A model generated the notes under the pieces. It was given only the letters and a program-made list of their open reading frames with translations. It searched no databases and was not told the DNA's origin. Shown piece after piece: positions 1 to 7,538 of a stretch of DNA of 64,000 bases. Position numbers and translations under genes: made by a program. The stretch spans positions 589,501 to 653,500 of the forward strand of contig NC_016585.1 of the NCBI RefSeq assembly GCF_000283655.1, given 5' to 3'. Origin of the DNA: Azospirillum lipoferum 4B (GTDB taxonomy: Bacteria > Pseudomonadota > Alphaproteobacteria > Azospirillales > Azospirillaceae). Within the stretch, counting starts at the first letter, position 1; each line of letters starts with the position of its first letter.

Positions 1-24
1 CAGGGCTTCGAGGATCGTGGTCAT
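1..24 (-). CDS. Start of a gene that runs off the window (partial)
   Basis: Only the first eight codons of a possible minus-strand gene are present, reading MTTILEAL. They resemble the beginning of the TPR-glycosyltransferase further right in this window (MTTLVDAL, start at 15484), so this may be another member of that family, but eight residues cannot prove it. I see no convincing Shine-Dalgarno before the ATG, so the start itself is uncertain. Confidence 0.3.
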
Positions 25-94
25 GGAGTAACGCTTTAGGACGCCGGACGGCATGGCCGCAAGTCCGGGCAGCGATCGTCCCGGATTCCGATAC

Positions 95-117
95 GAATAC
101 TCCTGTATCGAGTATTC
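95..117. promoter_or_regulatory. Perfect 8-bp inverted repeat in the first intergenic region
   Basis: GAATACTC and GAGTATTC form a perfect inverted repeat separated by seven bases. It lies in an AT-richer stretch between the divergent partial gene and the FlaG-like gene. A second, shorter one (GTAAAG/CTTTAC, 159-175) follows. The symmetry fits an operator for a dimeric regulator. No regulator can be named from sequence. Confidence 0.4.
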
Positions 118-234
118 CCCTTTCGCCATGTGGGTTAGATTCGCAAACCCAAACAAGAGTAAAGAAAGCCTTTACGGCGCGGTGGGATTACGGTAATTTA
201 ATGTTAGATTATCACAGATTCGGGTAAGCCGGTC

Positions 235-849
235 ATGAACGTGGCATCCGCCACATCGACGGTCTCGCGGCCGTTCGCTTTCATGACGCCCCGCGGCAGC
301 GATGCCGTCGATGGTGGGGCTGGCACCCGGACTCCGTCCCCCGCCACCCGCGGCGATGGCGGCCATGCGGGGGAGGCGGACCCTCTCGTAAACCGCTTCC
401 CGACCATCGCTTTCAGCTATGACACCGATGCCTCGCGGCTGGTGATGCTGTACCGCGACCCGGCGAACGGAAAGACCGTCTCGCAAATCCCGACCGAAGC
501 GGCCTTGAAGCAATATAAGGAAGCCCAGCAGCAGGAAAAGAACGCGGAACGCGCCTCCCTGCTGAAACTGACGGTCAGCGGCGGCCAGGCCGGTGGCCAA
601 GCTGGCGGTACGCAGGGCGGCGGAACGGAGAGTGGCCGGGCCAACGGCTCCGGTTCCGGCTCCGGTTCCGCGGTTTCCGGATTTGGATATGCGGCCAACT
701 CCGTCGGCAGCAGCAGTTCGATCGGTGGCGCTACCGGTTCGGCGGGCGGTGTCGGCTCTTCCGTCGCGGCGGCGTCTGTGTCACAGTCCGTGACGACCAC
801 CGCGGTTTCCGCCGGCACGTCCGCCGCGCGGGTGAATGTGGTGATCTGA
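235..849 (+). CDS. FlaG-like flagellar protein with Gly/Ser-rich tail
   Basis: 204 residues. Residues about 58-105 (IAFSYDTDASRLVMLYRDPANG then a TVSQIPTEAALK segment) match the FlaG family pattern, in which two short beta strands are followed by an xQIPxEExL helix. FlaG proteins modulate flagellar filament length or export in other bacteria. After that domain, residues about 120-185 are low-complexity Gly/Ser/Ala, probably disordered. The flanking YjfB-like and FlgC-like genes support a motility role. No strong Shine-Dalgarno precedes this ATG, so the exact start is less sure than the reading frame. Family assignment rests on the short motif only. Confidence 0.7.
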   Translation: MNVASATSTVSRPFAFMTPRGSDAVDGGAGTRTPSPATRGDGGHAGEADPLVNRFPTIAFSYDTDASRLVMLYRDPANGKTVSQIPTEAALKQYKEAQQQEKNAERASLLKLTVSGGQAGGQAGGTQGGGTESGRANGSGSGSGSAVSGFGYAANSVGSSSSIGGATGSAGGVGSSVAAASVSQSVTTTAVSAGTSAARVNVVI

Positions 850-875
850 GAGTTTCCTCTGCCAAGGGTTCCGTC

Positions 876-1070
876 ATGGACATCACCTCCTCGACCGCCG
901 GTGCGGCAATGGCCCTTAAGCAGGCGCAGGGGCAGATGGAATTCGGCGTCAAGGCACTGAACCAGAATGCCGAGTTGCAGCAGGCGACGCTCGCAACGCT
1001 CGTCGAGGGCGGATCCGGCGGTGGCAATGTCACGCCGACGCGCGGGCAGAACCTGAACATCACCGTCTGA
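876..1070 (+). CDS. YjfB-like small motility protein
   Basis: 64 residues starting MDITSSTAGAAMALKQAQ. It has the pattern of the YjfB putative motility family: a short MDI start, an Ala/Gln-rich helix, then a second helix ending in a flexible Gly-rich tail. A good ribosome site (AAGGG at 864-868, seven bases before the ATG) supports the start. It lies 26 bases after the FlaG-like gene and is probably co-transcribed. The molecular function of the family is not established; the flagellar setting is the main support. Confidence 0.65.
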   Translation: MDITSSTAGAAMALKQAQGQMEFGVKALNQNAELQQATLATLVEGGSGGGNVTPTRGQNLNITV

Positions 1071-1102
1071 CCGACACGGTCCGAACAGCCGGCTTCCAGC
1101 CC

Positions 1103-1507
1103 TCAGACTTTCGAATCCAGCAGCGACGTCAGCATCTCGTCCTGGGTGCGGACCACGGCGATGTTGGCGCCATAGGCCCGGTTGGCCGCGATCTGATTGA
1201 CACGCTCCTTCGCCAGATCGACGTTGGGCGTCGCGACCATGCCGTCTGCATCGGCGGCGCTGTCGTCCGGCGCATAGTCCTGCAGATAGGCCGGGGTGAT
1301 CGGCGTGAAGCTCGCCCGCGTGCCGGGGTTGGCATCGGTCTGGGCCACGGCCAGCGGTTGGTAAGCCGCACGCCGGTCTCCCGTCGTACCGTCCGCCGCC
1401 GGAATGGCGCCGGTGGAGCGGACGTTGGCGACGTTGGAGGCGGACGCGTCGAGCCGGCGCGTCTGTGCGGTCATGCCGCTGAGCGCGATGCCGATGCTTC
1501 CGACCAT
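1103..1507 (-). CDS. FlgC-like flagellar basal-body rod protein
   Basis: 134 residues, the same length as typical FlgC. The N-terminus (GIALSGMTAQTRRLDASASNVAN) is the rod/hook N-terminal helix motif. The C-terminus (VDLAKERVNQIAANRAYGANIAVVRTQDEMLTSLL) is the rod/hook C-terminal domain, in which a long helix packs against the N-terminal one. I chose the ATG at 1507 because a GGAGG lies ten bases upstream; the open frame extends 16 codons further but would add non-family sequence. No flgB or fliE neighbours it, unlike the usual flgBC-fliE order. The central region is family-atypical, so it could be a FlgC paralogue rather than the main rod protein. Confidence 0.8.
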   Translation of the reverse strand: MVGSIGIALSGMTAQTRRLDASASNVANVRSTGAIPAADGTTGDRRAAYQPLAVAQTDANPGTRASFTPITPAYLQDYAPDDSAADADGMVATPNVDLAKERVNQIAANRAYGANIAVVRTQDEMLTSLLDSKV

Positions 1508-1795
1508 GGCGGGCCATCCTCCGTCCGACGGGTGTCTGAAGCGACAGTACCACATCCGATCTCCAGGAACAGACGGTCAAGACAGGCAAAGCAGCCATTC
1601 GACGGCATGGAATCCGCGCTTCGGCCATCTCCCGGCGCAATCGTCCGCCACTCGCAATCCCCGCTGTATCTTTTCAAATGCTTGCGCCATTATCGGACGA
1701 CAAGGCCGAGGCTCCGGTCTCGATGGAGCCGGTCCAAGAAAATCGGTCCAGCCTCCATGGACCCAGACGTTCGCGAGACGGGAGCCGCCGCCTGC

Positions 1796-2611
1796 ATGCG
1801 CAACACCGCCTTTGTCCTGACCGCCGCCGGACTGACCGACGTCGGGCGCACCCGGTCCCGCAACGAGGACGATTTCCACGTCGATGCGATCGGTGAATTC
1901 GCGATCGTCTGTGACGGGATGGGCGGCCACGCCGGCGGCGACATCGCCAGCCGCAAGGCGGTGGAAGTGATTTCCGGCCTTCTGAAGGATTATGCACCGT
2001 CGGAGCCGATCACAATGGTCGACGGCGACGACATCGACCGGACCCAGACCGATCCTGCGGTGGCGGAGCCGGCGGTCGGCCGCGCACTGTCGGTCGCGCG
2101 GTCGGCCGTGCAGATGGCCAACCGGTCGATCCACGACCTGAACCTCGCCCGCGGATTCGCCCAGGGGCGTGGCATGGGCACGACCGTCGCCGGGATCTGG
2201 CGGGTTCCGGGCACCGCCCAGATGGTGACCTTCCATGCCGGCGACAGCCGCGTCTACCGCCTGCGCGACGGGGCCCTGCGTACACTGACCCGCGACCACA
2301 GCCTGTATCAGATCTGGCTCGACAATGGCGGGCGTGGAACGCCGCCGCAGCGGAACATCATCGTGCGGGCGCTCGGCACCGGCGAGGAGGTGGAACCGGA
2401 GGTGGCCGTCCATTCGCTGTTGCCCGACGACGTCGTCATGATCTGTTCCGACGGCTTGAACGGCATGGTTCCGGACGGCGCCATCGCCCGCATCCTGACG
2501 GAGGAGCGCGACCCGGCTCGCGCCGCCGCCGCCCTGGTCGATGCCGCCAACCGGTCCGGCGGGCAGGACAACGTGACCGTGGTGGTCGGACGCTTCACCG
2601 CCAACGCCTGA
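1796..2611 (+). CDS. PP2C-type serine/threonine protein phosphatase
   Basis: 271 residues. The PPM/PP2C motifs occur in order: a TDVGRTRSRNEDDF start, the metal-binding VCDGMGGHAGG, GMGTTVAGIW, FHAGDSRVYRLRDG, then MICSDGLNGMV and SGGQDNVTVVV near the C-terminus. These hold the acidic metal ligands, so the enzyme should be an active Mn/Mg-dependent cytoplasmic phosphatase. The ATG at 1796 has a GGGAG eleven bases upstream and places the first motif at the usual distance. An in-frame ATG at 1757 would add 13 residues. It converges on the kinase-fold gene at 2647, which suggests a shared signalling role. Confidence 0.9.
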   Translation: MRNTAFVLTAAGLTDVGRTRSRNEDDFHVDAIGEFAIVCDGMGGHAGGDIASRKAVEVISGLLKDYAPSEPITMVDGDDIDRTQTDPAVAEPAVGRALSVARSAVQMANRSIHDLNLARGFAQGRGMGTTVAGIWRVPGTAQMVTFHAGDSRVYRLRDGALRTLTRDHSLYQIWLDNGGRGTPPQRNIIVRALGTGEEVEPEVAVHSLLPDDVVMICSDGLNGMVPDGAIARILTEERDPARAAAALVDAANRSGGQDNVTVVVGRFTANA

Positions 2612-2646
2612 CGCTTGCGGTCAGGTTGGCGCGGTGGGTTGGGCAC

Positions 2647-4308
2647 TCAGGGGCCGGTGGTGATGAAGCGGGCAACGGCCAGCGGAGCCGGTGCGTCGTC
2701 CGGCAAGATCGCCAACGCCTCCAGCAGGGCGGCCAGATAGTCGGCTGCCGGTTCTTGTTCCGGCCGCGGGGTTGGGAAAAGCGGCTCCGCCGTGGCGATG
2801 GTCAGCAGCAGTTCGCTGCCATAGGGCGGGCCGATGGTCCAGTAACGCCCGCCCTCCGCCCGGTCGCCCAGCCGGCGCGCTGCCCCTGCCGCCAGCGCCG
2901 TGCCGCTGTCCGACGGGTTGGGCAGCAGATGGATGACGGTGCCGTCGATGGTGAAGTAATCGACCTGGATCCGCACCGGCTGCGCCGGAGCCCGCATCTC
3001 CAGGATCAGCGGGGCGCCTGCGTGCAGTTGCGGTTCGCTTCCCTCCGTGGTCGCCACTTCTGCGGTTGCCAGAGTGGTCGTCAGCGGTTCCGCCAATCCC
3101 CGGTTTGCGTCCAGCGCCGCGGCGACGCCGGTCAGGGGCGCACAGAACTGCGCATCGGCGGCGGCGAGGTCGATGCCATGCTCCCAGCCGCCCGCCGCCG
3201 CTTCCACCGCCTCGCGCACCGCGGCCTCCGCCCGCTCTCCCGCCGCGGTTCCGGTGACGAGCAGCCGCCCGCCGGTTTCCTCCACCGTCACCAGGGCGCA
3301 AGGAATCGACCGCAACGCTTGCGCCACCGCCGCCACCGGAGGGCGCCGCGGCGCAATCGGCGCTTCGGGCACGGGAGCGGGATCCGGGGGCGGCAACGGC
3401 ACGATGTCCGCGGCGGGTGCAGTCCTCGTGACCGCAGGCGGTGGCGAAGGCACGGGCGAAGACAGGTTCGAAGATTGGGGAGAAGGTTTGGGTGAGGGGG
3501 GAACCGTTGCCGGCCGGCTCATCAGAATCGCGCCGGTCGCCAGCCCCACCGCCAGCAACAGTCCGCCAAGCCACAGCGGCCAGCGGCGCGCGTGTTTCGC
3601 CGTCGCCGCGGAAGCGGGGAGGGGTGTTCCGGTCGGGGCGGCGACCGCCCCCCGAAGTGCCGCGGCATCCGGGAAGGCGGCGGCGCCACGCTCCCGCAGT
3701 CGCTCCAGCAGCGACGCCACCGCCGGCTGGTCGTCATGTCCGGACAGCAGCTGCTCGACCAGCCGACCGGCGGCGACAAGATCGTCGCTGCGGCTGGCCC
3801 GTTCCCCGGTCAGCGCCGTCCGGCCGAACCCGGTGACCATGGCGGCGGCGCCGCTGTGCCGGACGATGTCCGCCCCCAGCGCACCATGGACGACCCCGGC
3901 CCGGTGTGCGGCGTCCAGCGCGCTCAGCACGCGGCCGAGCGTCTCTCGACTGTCGTCCAGGGTCAAGGTGCCATCGGCGATCCGCTCGGCCAGCGTCGGC
4001 CCCTCGATCATCACGGTGGCGACGAAGGCGGTGCCGGCATGCTCACCGGAGGCCAGGACGGCGGGAATGGCGGGATGGGACAGTTGGGCCGTGGCGGCGG
4101 CGGTACGGCGGAACCGCTCCAGCGACGCGGCATCGTCACACAGCCGCGCCAGCGGGATGGTCCACAGCGCCACCGCGCGGCCATTTGCATCGAGTGCGCG
4201 GTGCAGCCGGGCATCGCCGTCCCGGCCGATCAGCTCGCGCAGCCGGAAGCGGCCGAGCCGCGGCTCCGCATCGGCCGTCACTGTCGCCGTCCCTTTGCCG
4301 CGCTGCAT
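2647..4308 (-). CDS. Membrane-anchored kinase-fold protein lacking catalytic residues, with C-terminal DUF4384-like domain
   Basis: 553 residues. Residues 20-225 follow the Hanks-type kinase fold (FRLRELIG glycine loop, an LSHPAIPAVL segment, LDAAHRAGVVHGALGAD, MVTGFGRT). The invariant residues are replaced, however: the VAIK lysine reads W49, HRD reads HGA (141-143), and DFG reads GFG (160-162). It therefore appears to be a pseudokinase. A single membrane helix lies at 243-263, then a Pro-rich linker. The C-terminal ~120 residues contain DYFTIDGTVIHLLPNP, as in DUF4384 domains attached to bacterial kinases, probably outside the cytoplasm. The start at 4308 has GGGAG five bases upstream. It faces the PP2C phosphatase convergently. 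Confidence 0.75.
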   Translation of the reverse strand: MQRGKGTATVTADAEPRLGRFRLRELIGRDGDARLHRALDANGRAVALWTIPLARLCDDAASLERFRRTAAATAQLSHPAIPAVLASGEHAGTAFVATVMIEGPTLAERIADGTLTLDDSRETLGRVLSALDAAHRAGVVHGALGADIVRHSGAAAMVTGFGRTALTGERASRSDDLVAAGRLVEQLLSGHDDQPAVASLLERLRERGAAAFPDAAALRGAVAAPTGTPLPASAATAKHARRWPLWLGGLLLAVGLATGAILMSRPATVPPSPKPSPQSSNLSSPVPSPPPAVTRTAPAADIVPLPPPDPAPVPEAPIAPRRPPVAAVAQALRSIPCALVTVEETGGRLLVTGTAAGERAEAAVREAVEAAAGGWEHGIDLAAADAQFCAPLTGVAAALDANRGLAEPLTTTLATAEVATTEGSEPQLHAGAPLILEMRAPAQPVRIQVDYFTIDGTVIHLLPNPSDSGTALAAGAARRLGDRAEGGRYWTIGPPYGSELLLTIATAEPLFPTPRPEQEPAADYLAALLEALAILPDDAPAPLAVARFITTGP

Positions 4309-4460
4309 TTGCGCTCCCTTCTGCGAAGCGCTGATATAGCCGCAGTGCGGCGGAACGGCCAAGTCTCCAGGCAGCCTGTCGCAAGATCCTGTCCCTCCGG
4401 CCGACCTGTGCGAAAGGGCAAGGCCTGTGACCACGTTCGGCCGGTAACCTTTCGTTAGCC

Positions 4461-6197
4461 ATGGCGGGGGAAGCTTGGGTGGTGAACCGGCAGCGCTGCG
4501 CCGGGATCGCCAACCCCGGCGCGGAGCCTGCTGCCTTGACCAACTCCATCACCCTGTCCCAGTCGTCCGGCCCGAACATCTCCTGGCTGAACGGGGCGGC
4601 GCTGTACCAGATCTATCCGCTCAGCTTCCGCGACCGCGGCGGCGACGGCTGGGGCGACCTCGACGGCGTAATCGAGGGGCTGGACCATGTGGCCTCGCTG
4701 GGGGTGGACGGCGTGTGGATCAGCCCCTTCTACCCGTCGCCGCGGACCGACTTCGGCTATGACGTCGCCGATCACCGGGCGGTCGATCCCCGCATGGGCA
4801 ACCTCGCCGTCTTCGACCGGCTGATCGAGCGCGCCCATGGGCTGGGGCTGAAGGTGCTGGTCGATCTGGTCTGCGGCCACACCTCCGATGCCCACCCCTG
4901 GTTCGTGGACAGCCGGCGGTCGCGCGATGGGGAGATGGCCGACTGGTATGTCTGGGCCGACGCCAAGCCCGACGGCACCGCGCCCAACAATTGGCTGTCG
5001 GTGTTCGGCGGCGCGGCCTGGACCTGGGAACCGCGGCGACGGCAATATTACCTGCACCATTTCCTGTCGAGCCAGCCGGCGCTGAACCTGCACCAGCCCG
5101 CGGTGATGGACGCCCTGTGCGAAACGGCGGAGTTCTGGATGGAGCGCGGCGTCGACGGCTTCCGCATCGATGCCGTCGATTTCTTCGCCCATGACCCGCA
5201 GCTCCGTTCCAACCCCGCCGCCCTGTGGCGCGAGCCGCAACCGCCGCTGAAGCCCTTCGCCCTGCAGCAGCATGTCTACGACATGATGCACCCCGCCATC
5301 GGCGGCATCCTGGCCCGCCTGCGCGAGACGGTGGAACGCTATCCCGGCCGGGTCCTGCTGGGCGAACTGTCGAGCCAGCCCGGCGCCGGCCAGCGCATCG
5401 CGGCCTACTGCTCGCCGCAGGGTCTCCACGCCGCCTACAGCCTGTCGCTGGCCAAACAGCCCTTCAGCGCCAAGGGCTTCGCCCAGGCCCTGGCCGCGGT
5501 GCCGCGGCCGGAGTCGATCTGCTGGAGCCTGTCCAACCACGATGTGGAGCGCGCCGCCAGCCGCTGGTTGCCGGCCGGCGCCGATCCGCAATCCTTCAAC
5601 GCCCTGTTGGCGATGCTGGCGGCGTCGCTGCCCGGCACCGTCTGCCTCTACCAGGGGGAGGAGCTGGGGCTGCCCAATGCGGTGCTCGAACGGCATCAGC
5701 TGCGCGACCCCTTCGGCATCACCTACTGGCCCGATTTCCAGGGGCGCGACGGCAGCCGCACGCCGATGCCCTGGCGCGCCGACGAGCCCAACGCCGCCTT
5801 CACCATCGGCGAGCCCTGGCTGCCGGTGCCGGCCGCCCATCTGGAGCTGGCGGTCGACCGGCAGGAACGGACCGCCGGCAGCCGGCTGGCGGTGTGGCGC
5901 GCCGCGCTCTCCCTGCGCCGCGACCTGGAGGCGCTGCGCACCGGCGCCGTTGCGGCGGTCGAGGAGCATGGCGACGTGCTGTCCTTCGAGCGCGCCGCGG
6001 GGGAGGAGCGTCTGCTCGCCGTCTTCAACATGGCCGACCGCCCGGCCGAATTCGCCCTGCGCGGCCGCGGCGAGCCGGAAGCCCTGCCGGTACCGCGTGC
6101 GCCGGGCGCCCTGCCGCCGGAGCTTACGGCCGACGGCCGGACGCTGGTGATGCCGCCGCTGTCGGTCTTCCTGGGGCGGTTGCGGCCGCCGTCCTGA
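4461..6197 (+). CDS. GH13 alpha-glucosidase-type glycoside hydrolase
   Basis: 578 residues, cytoplasmic (no signal peptide). The (beta/alpha)8 barrel starts near residue 42 (WLNGAALYQIYPLSFRD). GH13 catalytic residues are visible: nucleophile D237 in GFRIDAVD, acid/base E302 in LLGELSSQ, and transition-state stabiliser D361 in LSNHDVER. The fold resembles alpha-glucosidases and oligo-1,6-glucosidases, so hydrolysis of short alpha-glucosides to glucose is likely; the exact linkage cannot be read. An alternative TTG start at 4536 has GGAG nine bases upstream and would remove 25 poorly conserved residues. Links to the trehalose/maltodextrin genes at 35-43 kb are inference. Confidence 0.85.
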   Translation: MAGEAWVVNRQRCAGIANPGAEPAALTNSITLSQSSGPNISWLNGAALYQIYPLSFRDRGGDGWGDLDGVIEGLDHVASLGVDGVWISPFYPSPRTDFGYDVADHRAVDPRMGNLAVFDRLIERAHGLGLKVLVDLVCGHTSDAHPWFVDSRRSRDGEMADWYVWADAKPDGTAPNNWLSVFGGAAWTWEPRRRQYYLHHFLSSQPALNLHQPAVMDALCETAEFWMERGVDGFRIDAVDFFAHDPQLRSNPAALWREPQPPLKPFALQQHVYDMMHPAIGGILARLRETVERYPGRVLLGELSSQPGAGQRIAAYCSPQGLHAAYSLSLAKQPFSAKGFAQALAAVPRPESICWSLSNHDVERAASRWLPAGADPQSFNALLAMLAASLPGTVCLYQGEELGLPNAVLERHQLRDPFGITYWPDFQGRDGSRTPMPWRADEPNAAFTIGEPWLPVPAAHLELAVDRQERTAGSRLAVWRAALSLRRDLEALRTGAVAAVEEHGDVLSFERAAGEERLLAVFNMADRPAEFALRGRGEPEALPVPRAPGALPPELTADGRTLVMPPLSVFLGRLRPPS

Positions 6198-6211
6198 AAC
6201 TGGCGGATAGA

Positions 6212-6243
6212 CTTTCGTGGGGGGCGCGCCGCCCCCTCGAAAG
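6212..6243 (+). terminator. Hairpin after the GH13 gene, possible terminator
   Basis: CTTTCG and GGGGGC pair with GCCCCC and CGAAAG around a five-base loop, with one mismatch, 15 bases after the stop codon. There is no T-run, so termination efficiency is doubtful. Confidence 0.4.
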
Positions 6244-6382
6244 GCAGGCATGCACATTTATGCGATGCAGGGCGCCGCTTCGGATGATTTGTTACCCTCT
6301 CGCCTAAGTCGCTGTAATTCCCTGATTCACCGCGGGTCATGGAAATTGTCAGCGACAGCAATCATCTTGCGGAGTAGCGGGA

Positions 6383-7483
6383 GTGGAAAGAAGAGCGTTT
6401 CTCACCAAGGCAGGCGTCGGTGCCGTTTCGACCGTTGCCGCCTCGACCCTCGCGGCCCCGGCCATCGCGCAGACCCAGCCGACCATCCAGTGGCGCCTGG
6501 CTTCGAGCTTCCCGAAGAGCACCGACATCCTCCTCGGCACGTCCGAGATGATCGCCAAGCGCGTGTCCGAGGCGACCGACGGCAAGTTCCAGATCCGCGT
6601 GCACGCCGCCGGTGAGATCGTGCCCGGCCTGCAGGTGGCGGACGCCGTGCAGAACGGCACCGTCCAGTGCGGCCACACCTGCGGCTATTATTACGTCGGC
6701 AAGGACCCGACCTTCGCCTTCGACACCGCGATTCCCTTCGGCCCGAATGCCCGCCAGCAGAACGCCTGGTACCAGTATGGCGGCGGCCAGGAGGTGATGC
6801 GCGCCTTCTTCGCCAAGCACGGCATCGTGCAGTTCCCGGCCGGCAACACCGGAGCCCAGATGGGCGGCTGGTATCGCAAGGAAATCAAGTCGCTGGCCGA
6901 CTTCAACGGCCTGAAGATCCGCATCGCCGGCATCACCGGCCAGATCATGGCCAAGCTGGGCGCCGCCCCGACCCAGATCGCCGGCAGCGACATCTACCCG
7001 GCGCTGGAAAAGGGCACCATCGACGCCGTCGAGTTCGTCGGTCCCTATGACGACGAGAAGCTGGGCTTCGTCCAGGTCGCCAAATATTACTATTATCCGG
7101 GCTGGTGGGAAGGTGGGCCGCAGGTCTCGCTCTACATCAACCAGAAGGAATGGGAAGCGCTGCCCAAATCCTATCAGGCGATCCTGACCGCCGCCTGCGC
7201 CGAGGCGAACAGCGCGATGACTGCCCGTTACGACGCGGAGAATGCCCGGGCGCTGAAGCGTCTGGTCGCCAAGGGTGCCCTGCTGCGCCCCTATCCGCGT
7301 GACCTGATGGAGGCAGCCCACAAGATCGCCTACGAACTGTACGACGACATCGCCAAGACCAACCCGGATTTCAAGGCGGTCTACGACAGCTGGAAGCCCT
7401 TCCTGGAGGAGGTGCAGCTGTGGTTCCGCGTCGCGGAGCTTCCCTACGACAACTTCATCCAGTCGGCCGGCCGTTCGAAGTGA
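6383..7483 (+). CDS. TRAP transporter substrate-binding protein (DctP family), Tat-exported
   Basis: 366 residues. A twin-arginine signal (RRAFLTKAG, residues 3-11) and an Ala-rich helix end at APAIAQ near residue 29, so it should be exported folded. The mature part is a TRAP periplasmic solute receptor: WRLASSFPKSTDILLG at the start, then SLADFNGLKIRIAG and IYPALEKGTIDAVEFVGPYDD, with the conserved arginine at R in KIRIAG that usually binds a substrate carboxylate. The subfamily resembles receptors for 2-oxoacids or hydroxy acids. Start is GTG with GGAG eight bases upstream. No membrane subunits (DctQ, DctM) are adjacent, so it is an orphan receptor here. Confidence 0.88.
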   Translation: MERRAFLTKAGVGAVSTVAASTLAAPAIAQTQPTIQWRLASSFPKSTDILLGTSEMIAKRVSEATDGKFQIRVHAAGEIVPGLQVADAVQNGTVQCGHTCGYYYVGKDPTFAFDTAIPFGPNARQQNAWYQYGGGQEVMRAFFAKHGIVQFPAGNTGAQMGGWYRKEIKSLADFNGLKIRIAGITGQIMAKLGAAPTQIAGSDIYPALEKGTIDAVEFVGPYDDEKLGFVQVAKYYYYPGWWEGGPQVSLYINQKEWEALPKSYQAILTAACAEANSAMTARYDAENARALKRLVAKGALLRPYPRDLMEAAHKIAYELYDDIAKTNPDFKAVYDSWKPFLEEVQLWFRVAELPYDNFIQSAGRSK

Positions 7484-7508
7484 CGGTTCCGGAGGTCTGA
7501 GGAAACAG

Positions 7509-7533
7509 GGGGCGGCCTGATCGGCCGCCCCTT
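7509..7533. terminator. Strong hairpin between convergent TRAP receptor and flgL genes
   Basis: GGGGCGGCC (7509-7517) pairs perfectly with GGCCGCCCC (7523-7531) around the loop TGATC. It sits between two convergent stop codons, so it can serve both directions. Only a short T-pair follows on the plus strand. Confidence 0.7.
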
Positions 7534-7538
7534 CGCAT

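Noticed and set aside
2612-2646. Terminator between the PP2C and pseudokinase genes
   Set aside because: I looked for a hairpin between these convergent genes and found none with a convincing stem.
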